Source: Planctomycetota bacterium (GTDB taxonomy: Bacteria; Planctomycetota; UBA1135; GCA-002686595). From it: a stretch of 44,729 bases of DNA. Shown in pieces: positions 29,266 through 37,185 of this stretch (the stretch's first letter is position 1; the number at the start of each line of letters is the position of its first letter). Below the pieces are notes generated by a model that worked only from the letters and a program-made list of their open reading frames with translations, searched no databases and had not been told where the DNA came from. Position numbers and translations under genes: made by a program. The stretch lies in NCBI GenBank assembly GCA_016220085.1, contig JACRIN010000043.1, positions 1-44,729 on the forward strand, given 5' to 3'.

Positions 29266-31734
29266 ATGCGCCTCCTCCCGGTGCTCCTCGGTCTCTTGCT
29301 CGTCGCCGCGGCGGTGCTCTACTTCGCGCTGCGCGCGCCCGCGCGCACCGAAACCGCACGCGCGGCGGAGCAGGCGCCGAGCGTTGCCGAGCACGCGAGC
29401 TCGACGGCGACGCCCGCGCTCGACGCGCCGGTCGGCGGAGCGACGGATGCACGCAGCGAGGCGCTGCCGAGCGAGCTCGCAGAGCCCGCCGCGAGCTCCG
29501 CGGTCGCGACGCTCGCCTCCACCGCGCTCGCGCGCAGCGCAATCGTCGGCCGCTTCGTCGACGCGCGGGGCGCACCGCTCGAAGGCGTCGAGGTGCAACC
29601 GCTCGGTCGGGACGGGCCGCCGGAGAAGAGCGACGCCGAAGGACGCTTTCGCATCGCGTTCGATACGCAGCAGGCGAGCCTCGGTCGCGCGCTCACGCTC
29701 TCCGCGAAGGCGCCGCGTCACGTCGCGGCCGAACGCGACGTCGCGCTCGAGCTGGGTCGCGAGACCGACCTCGGCGACTGGCGACTCGAGCTCGGCGGCG
29801 TGCTCTCCGGTCGCGTCGTCGACGCCGATGGCGGCTCGGTCGCCGACGCGCGCGTGCTGACGACGCGGGCGACGGAAGTCGATCGCGATTTCGCGCGACG
29901 CAACGGTCTGTGGAGCGACGAAGGCGAGACGCGCACCGACGCGCGGGGCGAGTTCCGCCTCGGCGCGGTGCCGCCGGGCCGCGTGCGCGCGTGGGCATCG
30001 AAGTCGCGCTTCCTCAATGCGATCGGCGAGCCGCTCGAGCTGCGCGCGGGTGAAGAGCTCGCCGGGCTCGAGCTCGTACTCGAACCGGAAGGCCCCGGCG
30101 ATGGGCTCGACATCACGGTGCTGCGCCCCGACGGATCCCCGTGCCCGAACGCGCGCGTCGAGTACGAATACAACGGCGAGCGCTACGGCGGCTCGGGCTC
30201 CGAGGACTGCGACGCGGAGGGCCGACTGCATTTCGTCTTCCGCGTCCGCACGCCGCACGATTTTCGCGCCGTCGACCGCGAGAGCCGACACGCGCTCGCG
30301 TTCGCCGAACGCGTCGAGCCCGGCAGCCCGCCGCTCCTGCTGCGCCTGGGCGAAGCGCGGCAGTTCGTCATCGAGGTCGTCGATGCGCGCGGCGAGCCCG
30401 TGCGGTCGTTCCAGGCGCAGCTCGTCGACGCGCGGCCCGACAAGGGCGACACGCTCGGGTCGTCTCTGCGCGCGCTGCCGGACCCACCGGGCCGCACGGT
30501 CGCGGTCGTGCCGCCGCACGCGTTCTCGGTGCGCGTCTCGGCGGCCGGCTTCGCGAGCGCGACGCTCGGCCCGTTCGAAAACGACACGGTGCCCGAGCTC
30601 GTGCGCGCGGAGCTCCGAGCGTTGCCCGGACTCCGCGGACGCGTGCTCGCCGGCGATCGGCCGCTCGCGGGAGCGAGCGTGGGCTCCGCGCGCGCACTCG
30701 AAGGCAACGTGGTGATGACGGTCAACGGTTTCCCCGCCGAGCGCCAATACCCGAGTGGCGGGGAAACCGTCAGCGCGGCCGACGGCTCGTTCGCGCTCTA
30801 CCCGAAGACGCGCGGAGCGACCTGGGTGCGCGCCGAACTCGTCGGGCACGCGCCGGCGATCGTCGGGCCGATCGAGTTCGATCCGGAGGTCGGGCGCGAC
30901 GGCGTCGAGCTCGTGCTCGGCCTTGGCGGAACGATCGAAGGCCGCGTGTTGCTGCCGGGCGTCGAAGAGCCTGCCGGCGTGATCGTCGGCGCGTCGTGCG
31001 GCGACGGTCGCGCGCAGTCGATGCGCGTCGGCAGCGACGGAAGCTTCCGCTTCGAGCACTTGATGCCCGGCCGCTGGCTCGTGAAGCGTTGCGATGCCGA
31101 GATCTCGCCGCACAGCACGTCGACGTCGACGCAACGCGGCACGTCGCCGAGCGGGCTGCCGTGGAATTGCGTCGTGCGCGAAGGCGAGGTCACGCGCTTC
31201 GATCTCGACCTGCGCGTCGATCCGCGGCCGCGCGCACGCGGGCGGCTCGCGTTCGGCGGTACGCCGATCGTCGGTTGGATGGTGATCGCGCGCACCGAAG
31301 GCGACGTGTACAACCCGTCCGGCCGCGGCGAGACCGACGCGGACGGACGCTTCGACGTGCGCGCGCCGAGCACGGGCCGCGGAACGCTGATCCTCCAAGC
31401 GCCGGGCGAAGAGAACGGGTGGAGCACGCTGACCGTCGCTCTCGAATGGCGCGACGCCGAGTTCGTGTGGGACCGCGACTTCGCCGCGGGCCGGCTGGAG
31501 CTCGCGCGCGGTTCGGCGAGCGCTCTCGACGGCTCCTACCGGCTGAGCTGGAGCGCGCCGGGCGAGTCGGCGTCGCTCGAAATCGGCACGCCGCTCTCGC
31601 CCGGCGGTACGCGCGTGTTCGAGCGGTTGCCCGCGGGCACCTGGAGGCTCGCGCGCTGGGAAAACGAGCGGTGGCTCGACGAAGGAACGGTCGAGCTTCG
31701 GCCGAACGAAACGGCGAGCGCTAGGCTGCCCTGA
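29266..31734 (+). CDS. secreted or membrane-anchored protein with carboxypeptidase-regulatory domain repeats
   Basis: An 822-residue protein. The N-terminal hydrophobic segment (3-22) anchors or exports it; a Ser/Ala/Glu-rich spacer follows. About seven beta-sandwich repeats of the carboxypeptidase-regulatory type follow, each with a G-x-V-x-D-x-x-G start and an SDAEGRF or TDARGEF turn: IVGRFVDARGAPLEGVEV, LSGRVVDADGGSVADARV, LRGRVLAGDRPLAGASV, TIEGRVLLPGVEEPAGV and more. Such domains bind other proteins or glycans. The frame is open upstream of 29266 but the signal segment marks this start. The small lipoprotein gene follows after 29 bases and carries one copy of the same domain. Confidence 0.8.
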   Translation: MRLLPVLLGLLLVAAAVLYFALRAPARTETARAAEQAPSVAEHASSTATPALDAPVGGATDARSEALPSELAEPAASSAVATLASTALARSAIVGRFVDARGAPLEGVEVQPLGRDGPPEKSDAEGRFRIAFDTQQASLGRALTLSAKAPRHVAAERDVALELGRETDLGDWRLELGGVLSGRVVDADGGSVADARVLTTRATEVDRDFARRNGLWSDEGETRTDARGEFRLGAVPPGRVRAWASKSRFLNAIGEPLELRAGEELAGLELVLEPEGPGDGLDITVLRPDGSPCPNARVEYEYNGERYGGSGSEDCDAEGRLHFVFRVRTPHDFRAVDRESRHALAFAERVEPGSPPLLLRLGEARQFVIEVVDARGEPVRSFQAQLVDARPDKGDTLGSSLRALPDPPGRTVAVVPPHAFSVRVSAAGFASATLGPFENDTVPELVRAELRALPGLRGRVLAGDRPLAGASVGSARALEGNVVMTVNGFPAERQYPSGGETVSAADGSFALYPKTRGATWVRAELVGHAPAIVGPIEFDPEVGRDGVELVLGLGGTIEGRVLLPGVEEPAGVIVGASCGDGRAQSMRVGSDGSFRFEHLMPGRWLVKRCDAEISPHSTSTSTQRGTSPSGLPWNCVVREGEVTRFDLDLRVDPRPRARGRLAFGGTPIVGWMVIARTEGDVYNPSGRGETDADGRFDVRAPSTGRGTLILQAPGEENGWSTLTVALEWRDAEFVWDRDFAAGRLELARGSASALDGSYRLSWSAPGESASLEIGTPLSPGGTRVFERLPAGTWRLARWENERWLDEGTVELRPNETASARLP

Positions 31735-31763
31735 CGGTCGCTCCAACGCAGGGGAACTCGAAC

Positions 31764-32111
31764 ATGACTCCGCTCCGCTCCGCAGTCGCGCTCTTCTTCA
31801 CGTGTTGCGTCGCCGCATGCTCGAACTCGCTGCCGGTCGGCGGAGCGGCCGCGACGGGCAGCGTCGTCGGACGCTGCGTCGACGCCGGCGGAGCGCCGGT
31901 CGCCGGGGTCGCCGTGCACTGGCAGAAGAACGCCGACTCCGCGCAGTCGGACGCGGACGGCCGGTTCCGGAGGGAGTTCAGCTTCGACGCGCATTTCCCG
32001 TCGATGCAGTACGTGCTGGTGCTCGAGAAGGAAGGCTTCGCGCCGCTCAGCGTCGACCTCGAGGTTAAAGACGGCGACGCGCTCGACCTCGGCGACTTGC
32101 CGCTCGAGTGA
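31764..32111 (+). CDS. small lipoprotein with one carboxypeptidase-regulatory domain
   Basis: A 115-residue lipoprotein. The signal peptide ends in lipobox CVAAC (C19). The mature part is one regulatory-type beta-sandwich: SVVGRCVDAGGAPVAGVAV, SDADGRFRREF, and YVLVLEKEGFAPLSVDLEV. The preceding 822-residue protein has the same domain many times, so they may be functionally paired. A GGGGA ribosome site lies ten bases upstream. Element B begins 27 bases after its stop. Confidence 0.85.
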   Translation: MTPLRSAVALFFTCCVAACSNSLPVGGAAATGSVVGRCVDAGGAPVAGVAVHWQKNADSAQSDADGRFRREFSFDAHFPSMQYVLVLEKEGFAPLSVDLEVKDGDALDLGDLPLE

Positions 32112-32137
32112 CGGACGAGTGACCGTCTCGCGACGTT

Positions 32138-32294
32138 CGGTGTCGCGCCACCGCTTCCCGGTTCCGCCGTCGACGTACCGTGCCACACCGTTTCCTCCAG
32201 GTTCCGTCGAGGCACGCGGAAGTCGCTCGCGCGTTCGACGAGACCTGGAAGAAGTGGTGCGGCACGGTCCGTCGGAAGCAACGGTGCGGCACCG
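32138..32294. repeat. palindromic element B, nested copy
   Basis: A 157-bp imperfect palindrome with two nested stems. The inner arms at 32177-32209 and 32236-32268 pair at 27 of 33 positions. The outer arms at 32138-32158 and 32274-32294 pair at 16 of 21. The central part CGTCGAGGCAC, GGAAGTCG and CCTGGAAGAAGTGGTGC recurs in the copy at 33239-33330. It lies between the small lipoprotein and the stop of the ferredoxin/MBL gene. Confidence 0.8.
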
Positions 32295-32298
32295 TCGG

Positions 32299-33159
32299 TC
32301 ACATCCACTCGATGCAACGCCGCATCTGCTCCTTCATCTCGTCGCGCGTGAAGCGACAGCGCGTGCCGTGGCCGGGCAGGATCCACTCGAAGTCGAAGCG
32401 CGCGAGTCGCTTCATCGATTCGAGCTGCACGCGCCAATCGAACCAGCACGCGTCGCGGAACGCGTAGACGTGGCCGCGTGAGCGGCTGAAGGCGACGTGG
32501 TCGCCGCTGAAGAGGAACTTCGAGCGCCACAAGAGACACGCGGAGCCCGCGGTGTGGCCCGGCGTCGGCACGACGACGAGCTCCGGCTCGAGCTCGATCG
32601 GCTCGACGCCTTCGAGCTCGCGCTCGACGCCCGCGACCGCGTCGCGTTCGTGCATCACGCGCTCGGCGCCCAGGAACTTCGCCCAGCGCGCGGACGCGCC
32701 GACGTCGTCGACGTGGGTCAGGAAGAGCCTGCGCGCGCCGCCGAGCTCGACGATGCGGCGCGCGAGTCCGTCGTTCCAGCGCGGCACGTCGACCATCACG
32801 TTTCCTCCGCCGGACGCCGAACGCACGATCAGGTAGCTCGCCGCGCCGAACGATGCTTCGTCGTGGAAGCCCAGGTGGTGCACTTCGTCCTCGACGACCA
32901 AGGGGAACGCAGCGCTCGCCGCTTCGAGGTCGTGCCGCTCGCGCACACCGATCGAGCCGGTCGGGCACGCGACGAGCGCGAGCTCGGCGGCGAAGCGTTC
33001 CGCGTCGTCGTCGGGCTGACGGTGGACGCGCGAGTGCTCGCCCGCGCGATCGAACGTCGTCGGCGCGAGCCACCGACACGTATCGCAATCGATGCAGCTC
33101 GAGTCGACGAAGAAGTCGCCGGGGACGTTGGAGTCGAGCGCGCGTTCGCGTGAGGCCAT
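32299..33159 (-). CDS. ferredoxin-like / metallo-beta-lactamase fusion protein
   Basis: A 286-residue protein. Residues 15-72 are a ferredoxin-like domain: CIDCDTC (C22, C25, C28) and CPTGSIG (C65), suited to one iron-sulfur cluster. The rest is a metallo-beta-lactamase fold with TPGHTAGS (H202), FSGDH (D220) and LPGHG. The usual HxHxDH metal motif is replaced by LTHVDDVG (149-154), so a single-metal or altered site is likely. A redox or thiol-ester hydrolase role is possible; substrate unknown. It is flanked on both sides by element B copies in the same orientation. Confidence 0.85.
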   Translation of the reverse strand: MASRERALDSNVPGDFFVDSSCIDCDTCRWLAPTTFDRAGEHSRVHRQPDDDAERFAAELALVACPTGSIGVRERHDLEAASAAFPLVVEDEVHHLGFHDEASFGAASYLIVRSASGGGNVMVDVPRWNDGLARRIVELGGARRLFLTHVDDVGASARWAKFLGAERVMHERDAVAGVERELEGVEPIELEPELVVVPTPGHTAGSACLLWRSKFLFSGDHVAFSRSRGHVYAFRDACWFDWRVQLESMKRLARFDFEWILPGHGTRCRFTRDEMKEQMRRCIEWM

Positions 33160-33238
33160 GCGCCGATCATGGAGCGCGCTCGAGTGAGTTGCGAGCCCTC
33201 GCGTCCTACCGACCCGTCGACGCGACGCGCGCCCCGCA

Positions 33239-33330
33239 CGATGTCGCATCACCTTTTTCCGGGATCCGTCGAGGCACCTGGAAGTCGATTTCGAGTTCCG
33301 GGGAACCTGGAGGAAGTGGTGCGACACCGT
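33239..33330. repeat. palindromic element B, short copy
   Basis: A 92-bp imperfect palindrome. The left arm reads ATGTCGCATCACC and the right arm GGTGCGACACCGT. It shares GATCCGTCGAGGCACC, TGGAAGTCGA and ACCTGGAGGAAGTGGTGCG with the inner part of 32138-32294, in the same orientation. It sits between the MBL start and the TPR-AAA gene. Confidence 0.75.
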
Positions 33331-33372
33331 ACGTCTGGCGAGTTCGCGCGTCCGCACCTACACTGGCCCGCC

Positions 33373-34764
33373 ATGCCCACCGGTGAAGACTCGGTGCGAG
33401 CTCTGCGGGACGCGCTCGCCCTTTCCCCCGAGAACGTCCCCCTGCGCAAGCTGCTCGCCGACACGTTGCGTTCGCTCGACCGCCTCGACGAGGCCGAGGG
33501 CGAGTACCGCACCGCGATGCAGCTCGCGGGCGACGATCTCGACCTCAAGCTCGCGCTCGCCGAGTGCTACTTCGCGAGCGGCAAGGGTTCGCACGCCGAG
33601 GTGATCCTCGACAGCCTGCGACTGCGCGACGCGATGAACGCGCGCGCCCACGTGCTCGCCGCGCGGCTCGCGCTGCGCGAAGGCGACCGCACGCGCGCGG
33701 CGAGCGAGTACCGCGCGGCGCTCGAGCGCGAGCCGAAGCTCGACGCGCCCGACCTCGCGTCCGCATTCGGCAAGCCGGTCGCGCAGGCGTACGGCGCCGG
33801 CGGCGATGCGTCGGGGCCGGAGGAGCTCGTGTCCGACGACGAAGACGACGACAGCGACGACTCCCCGCGCCGCGCGCACGACGCGCCGGTCGCCGAGCAA
33901 CCGCGCATCGACTTCGCCGATGTCGGCGGGATGGACTCGGTCAAGGAGGAGATCGCGATCAAGATCATCCAGCCGCTCCAGCACCCCGAGCTCTTCAAGG
34001 CGTACGGGAAGAAGGCGGGCGGCGGGATCCTGCTCTACGGTCCGCCGGGTTGCGGCAAGACGCTGCTCGCGCGCGCGACCGCGGGCGAGGTGAAGGCGCG
34101 CTTCCTCGCGATCGGCATCCACGACGTGCTCGAGATGTGGGTCGGCCAGAGCGAGAAGAACCTGCACGCGCTGTTCGAGGAAGCGCGCCGCACCGCGCCG
34201 TGCGTGCTGTTCTTCGACGAGGTCGATGCGCTCGGCGCGCGCCGGGCCGATTTCCAGCACAGCGTCGTGCGCCAGGTGATCAACCAGTTCCTCGCCGAGC
34301 TCGACGGCGCGCGCGATTCGAACGAGGGCGTGCTCGTGCTCGGCGCGACCAACGCGCCGTGGCACGTCGACTCCGCATTCCGGCGCCCGGGGCGCTTCGA
34401 TCGCGTGCTGTTCGTGCCGCCGCCGGACCTAGAGGGTCGCGTCGCGATCCTGCGCATCCTGCTCGCGGACAAGCCGCAGGGCTCGATCGAGCTCCGCCGC
34501 GTCGCCGAGAAGTGCAAGGACTTCTCGGGCGCCGACCTGCGCGCGGTGGTCGAGCGCGCGGTCGAGGCGAAGCTGCGCGACGCGCTGAAGGCGAAGTCCA
34601 CCGCCCGCGGCGTCCCGACACCGATCGAGGAGCGGGACCTGCTCGCCGCCGTCAAGGACGTCCAACCGTCGACGCGCGAGTGGTTCGCGACCGCGCGCAA
34701 TTACGTGCTCTACTCGAATCAGGGCGGCATGTACGACGACGTCGCCAAGTACCTGAAGCTCTGA
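33373..34764 (+). CDS. TPR-AAA ATPase (Vps4/spastin-like)
   Basis: A 463-residue cytoplasmic protein. Residues 8-125 hold TPR repeats (LRKLLADTLRSLDRLDEAE), then an acidic spacer (SDDEDDDSDDS, about 154-164). The AAA core starts FADVGGMDSVKEEI (181-194) with Walker A GPPGCGKT (223-230), Walker B VLFFDEVDALG (278-288), sensor GATN (324-327) and RRPGRFDR (337-344). The end AAVKDVQPST then WFATARNYVLYSN resembles the C-terminal helix of Vps4-like ATPases. It likely remodels or unfolds a partner recruited through the TPRs. Its stop overlaps the start of the membrane TPR gene (TGATG), so they are co-translated. Confidence 0.9.
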   Translation: MPTGEDSVRALRDALALSPENVPLRKLLADTLRSLDRLDEAEGEYRTAMQLAGDDLDLKLALAECYFASGKGSHAEVILDSLRLRDAMNARAHVLAARLALREGDRTRAASEYRAALEREPKLDAPDLASAFGKPVAQAYGAGGDASGPEELVSDDEDDDSDDSPRRAHDAPVAEQPRIDFADVGGMDSVKEEIAIKIIQPLQHPELFKAYGKKAGGGILLYGPPGCGKTLLARATAGEVKARFLAIGIHDVLEMWVGQSEKNLHALFEEARRTAPCVLFFDEVDALGARRADFQHSVVRQVINQFLAELDGARDSNEGVLVLGATNAPWHVDSAFRRPGRFDRVLFVPPPDLEGRVAILRILLADKPQGSIELRRVAEKCKDFSGADLRAVVERAVEAKLRDALKAKSTARGVPTPIEERDLLAAVKDVQPSTREWFATARNYVLYSNQGGMYDDVAKYLKL

Positions 34765-36032
34765 TGGGACCGCACTTCGAGCGAGGGCGGCTGCTCTTCG
34801 AGCAAGAGCGCCACGATATGGCGATCCGCGAGTTCGAGCTCGAGCTCGCGGAGGATCCCGATCAAGCCCACGTGCACGCGATGCTCGCGCTCTGCCGCCG
34901 CGCGAAGCAAGAGCACGCGCGCGCCGCCGAGCACGCGCGCCGAGCGATCGAGCTCGCGCCCGACGCCGCGTTCGTCCACTACGTGTACGCGCAGGTCGCG
35001 CTGGGCACCGAACGCTTCGCGGACGCGCTGAAGTCGCTCGACGAGGCGATCCGCCTCGACGCGGACGACGCCGACAGCCACGCGCTGCGCGCGGCGGTGC
35101 TGTTGCGCCAGGAGAAGCGCAAGGAAGCGCTCGCGGCGGCCGAGCAAGCGCTCGAGCTCGACGCCGAGAACTCGCTCGCGCAGAACATCCGCGCGAGCGC
35201 GCTGGTGACGCTCGGCCGTGCATCGGAAGCGCGCGCGGGCCTGAGCGATGCGCTCGAGCGCCGACCCGAAGACGCGTTCACGCACGCGAACCAAGGTTGG
35301 ACGCTCTTGCACGCCGGCGATCACCGCCGCGCGATCGAGCACTTCGGCGAGGCGCTGCGGCTCGATCCGACCGACGGCTGGGCGAAGGACGGACTGCTGC
35401 AAGCGCTGAAGGCGCGCTACGTCGCGTACCGCTGGATGCTCGCGTTCTACCTGTGGCAAGGCAGATTGACGTCGCGCACGCGGTGGATGCTGATCCTCGG
35501 CGCGTACTTCGGCATCCGACTGCTCAACTCCGCGGCGGACAAGAACCCGGCGCTCGAGCCGTTGGTCGCGCCGCTGTCGATCGCGTACGGCGCGTTCGTT
35601 TTCCTGACGTGGACCGCGGACGCGCTCTTCGACCTCGCGATCTTCTGCAACCGGCACGCGCGGCACTTGCTGACGCCCGCGCGCCACGCGACGTCGATCG
35701 TGCTGTTCGTCGTGCTCGGCGTCGCGGCGACGGCAGGCATCCTCGCAGCGGCGACGAGCTCGGTGACCGTCGGCTGGGGCGCGGCGGGTCTCGCGGTGAC
35801 GATCCTGCCGATCTCGATCGCGGGGAGCCGGCGCGCGGGCTGGCCGCGACTCGTGATGGGCGGCTATTGCGTCGTGCTCGTCCTGCTCGTCGCGCTGATC
35901 GTCGTCGCGTTCACGCTCGCGACTCCGCCGCGTGTCGACGCATCGCCCTTCCTCTGGGGCGTGATCGGCGCGGGCTTGTCGACGTGGATCGGCAGCTTCC
36001 TACCGCGCGGTGACGGCCACTCGGACGAGTGA
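34764..36032 (+). CDS. TPR membrane protein, partner of the AAA ATPase
   Basis: A 422-residue protein. Residues 1-210 are six TPR units (FELELAEDPDQAHVHAMLAL, AIELAPDAAFVHYVYAQVAL, EAIRLDADDADSHALRAAVL, EALRLDPTDGWAKDGLL). The rest has about six hydrophobic segments between 230 and 415 (TSIVLFVVLGVAATAGILAA, GYCVVLVLLVALIVVAFTLA). The cytoplasmic TPRs would dock the overlapping AAA ATPase or its client at the membrane. The converging small gene at 36040 lies seven bases past its stop. Function unknown beyond this. Confidence 0.85.
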   Translation: MGPHFERGRLLFEQERHDMAIREFELELAEDPDQAHVHAMLALCRRAKQEHARAAEHARRAIELAPDAAFVHYVYAQVALGTERFADALKSLDEAIRLDADDADSHALRAAVLLRQEKRKEALAAAEQALELDAENSLAQNIRASALVTLGRASEARAGLSDALERRPEDAFTHANQGWTLLHAGDHRRAIEHFGEALRLDPTDGWAKDGLLQALKARYVAYRWMLAFYLWQGRLTSRTRWMLILGAYFGIRLLNSAADKNPALEPLVAPLSIAYGAFVFLTWTADALFDLAIFCNRHARHLLTPARHATSIVLFVVLGVAATAGILAAATSSVTVGWGAAGLAVTILPISIAGSRRAGWPRLVMGGYCVVLVLLVALIVVAFTLATPPRVDASPFLWGVIGAGLSTWIGSFLPRGDGHSDE

Positions 36033-36039
36033 CGCGAGC

Positions 36040-36300
36040 TCAGAAGCCCCAGGGATCGTCGCGTTCGGAGCGGCGGCGAGCCATCACCGCTTGGTCCACG
36101 AGCTTGCGCACGTGCGACTCGAGGTTCGCGACCCACTCCGTGCCGAGGACTTCCTCGAGGTCGGCGAATTCCGGACAGTCGTAGCGCCCGGTGCGCGGGT
36201 CGAAGGCGAACTGCACCGATTGCTCGTGGCCGTCTTCGTCGCTGAGCTTGACGTGAACCGCCGAGGCTTCGGCGTCGATCTGGCAGGTGAATTGGACCAT
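36040..36300 (-). CDS. small acidic hypothetical protein
   Basis: An 86-residue protein beginning MVQFTCQIDAEASAVHVKLSDEDG, with a beta-rich front (VQFAFDPRTGRYDCPEFADL) and an Arg-rich helical end (RKLVDQAVMARRRSERDDP). I do not recognise the family. It has no signal peptide or membrane segment. Codon bias matches true genes here, and it fits snugly between the converging TPR membrane gene and the YdeI-like gene. The ribosome site is weak (GGAACGACC). Confidence 0.65.
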   Translation of the reverse strand: MVQFTCQIDAEASAVHVKLSDEDGHEQSVQFAFDPRTGRYDCPEFADLEEVLGTEWVANLESHVRKLVDQAVMARRRSERDDPWGF

Positions 36301-36379
36301 GGTCGTTCCGGGTTGGGCGCGACCTGGATCGGCAGCTCGCGGCGAGCGCCTTGAACGCCAAACGGCGAACCGAGCGGAT

Positions 36380-36982
36380 TCAGACCGCCCGCGGGCCTTT
36401 GCGGGGCGTCAGCATCGGCAGCGTCGAGCCGCGGGCGGAGCACTCGATCAAGACGTCGAGCCTGCGCTCGCGCGTCGGCTGCTGTTTCGCGCTCATCACC
36501 CAGAACACGGCGGTGCGGCGATACCCGGGCGGGCGCGCGCGGAAGAACGCCCACGCGCATTGCTGCGCACGAAACTTCTTCGCGAGATCGGGCGAGAGCT
36601 CGCGCGCGCGCGTCTCGAACGAGTAGCGCCGCGCGTCGTTCGGATCGCGCGCACGGAACGCGGCGAGCCCGGCGGCGTGCATGCGCCCGGCGGCCTCGAG
36701 CTCGGTCGCGAGCCGGATGTTGACGAGACTCCAGCGACTCCCCGCCTTGCGCGGCGTGAAGCGGACGCTGAAGCTCTCGGCGTCGAGCCCGTTGCGCACG
36801 CCGTCGATCCACCCAAAGCAGAGCGCTTCGTCGAGCGCCTGCTCGTACGTCGCGCCGCGCTCGGCGAAGTCGACCTTGAAGCAGCGCACGACGAGCTCGG
36901 CGGCACTCGCGTGGTGCGCGACGAGCCACGCACGCCAGGCCGCGGCGGAGCGAAAGGCGCGCGGAGGGCTCGTCGGTGTCAC
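36380..36982 (-). CDS. YdeI/OmpD-associated family protein
   Basis: A 200-residue protein with the YdeI family signature: LDEALCFGWIDGVRN, SFSVRFTPRKAGSRWSL then VNIRLATEL and a later GYRRTAVFWVMSAK. The family is named from its gene link to OmpD and has been tied to stress or bacteriocin resistance; its biochemistry is unclear. The GTG start (36982) has no Shine-Dalgarno. TATCCT lies just upstream on this strand, so a leaderless transcript is possible. Confidence 0.85.
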   Translation of the reverse strand: MTPTSPPRAFRSAAAWRAWLVAHHASAAELVVRCFKVDFAERGATYEQALDEALCFGWIDGVRNGLDAESFSVRFTPRKAGSRWSLVNIRLATELEAAGRMHAAGLAAFRARDPNDARRYSFETRARELSPDLAKKFRAQQCAWAFFRARPPGYRRTAVFWVMSAKQQPTRERRLDVLIECSARGSTLPMLTPRKGPRAV

Positions 36983-37185
36983 TCGAGCAGGATAGCGGCG
37001 CCACTGCCGTCGCGCCGGGCGCGCAGTCCATCACCTGATCACCGATGCCCGACGAAGCGCAGTCGTGCGGCAGGGCGCAGCCTCATCGCTGCGCTCCGGC
37101 CAAGGTCGTAGCGCGGCGCACCCGAGTGAGGTTAGGCTTGGAAACGTCGCTTCGCTCGCTCGCAACGCACATCAGGGAGATCTCC

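Noticed and set aside
26994..30053. 1000-codon plus-strand frame opposite the GT4-coiled-coil gene
   Set aside because: Antisense image of a recognised protein and then out of frame with the regulatory-domain gene; no motif.
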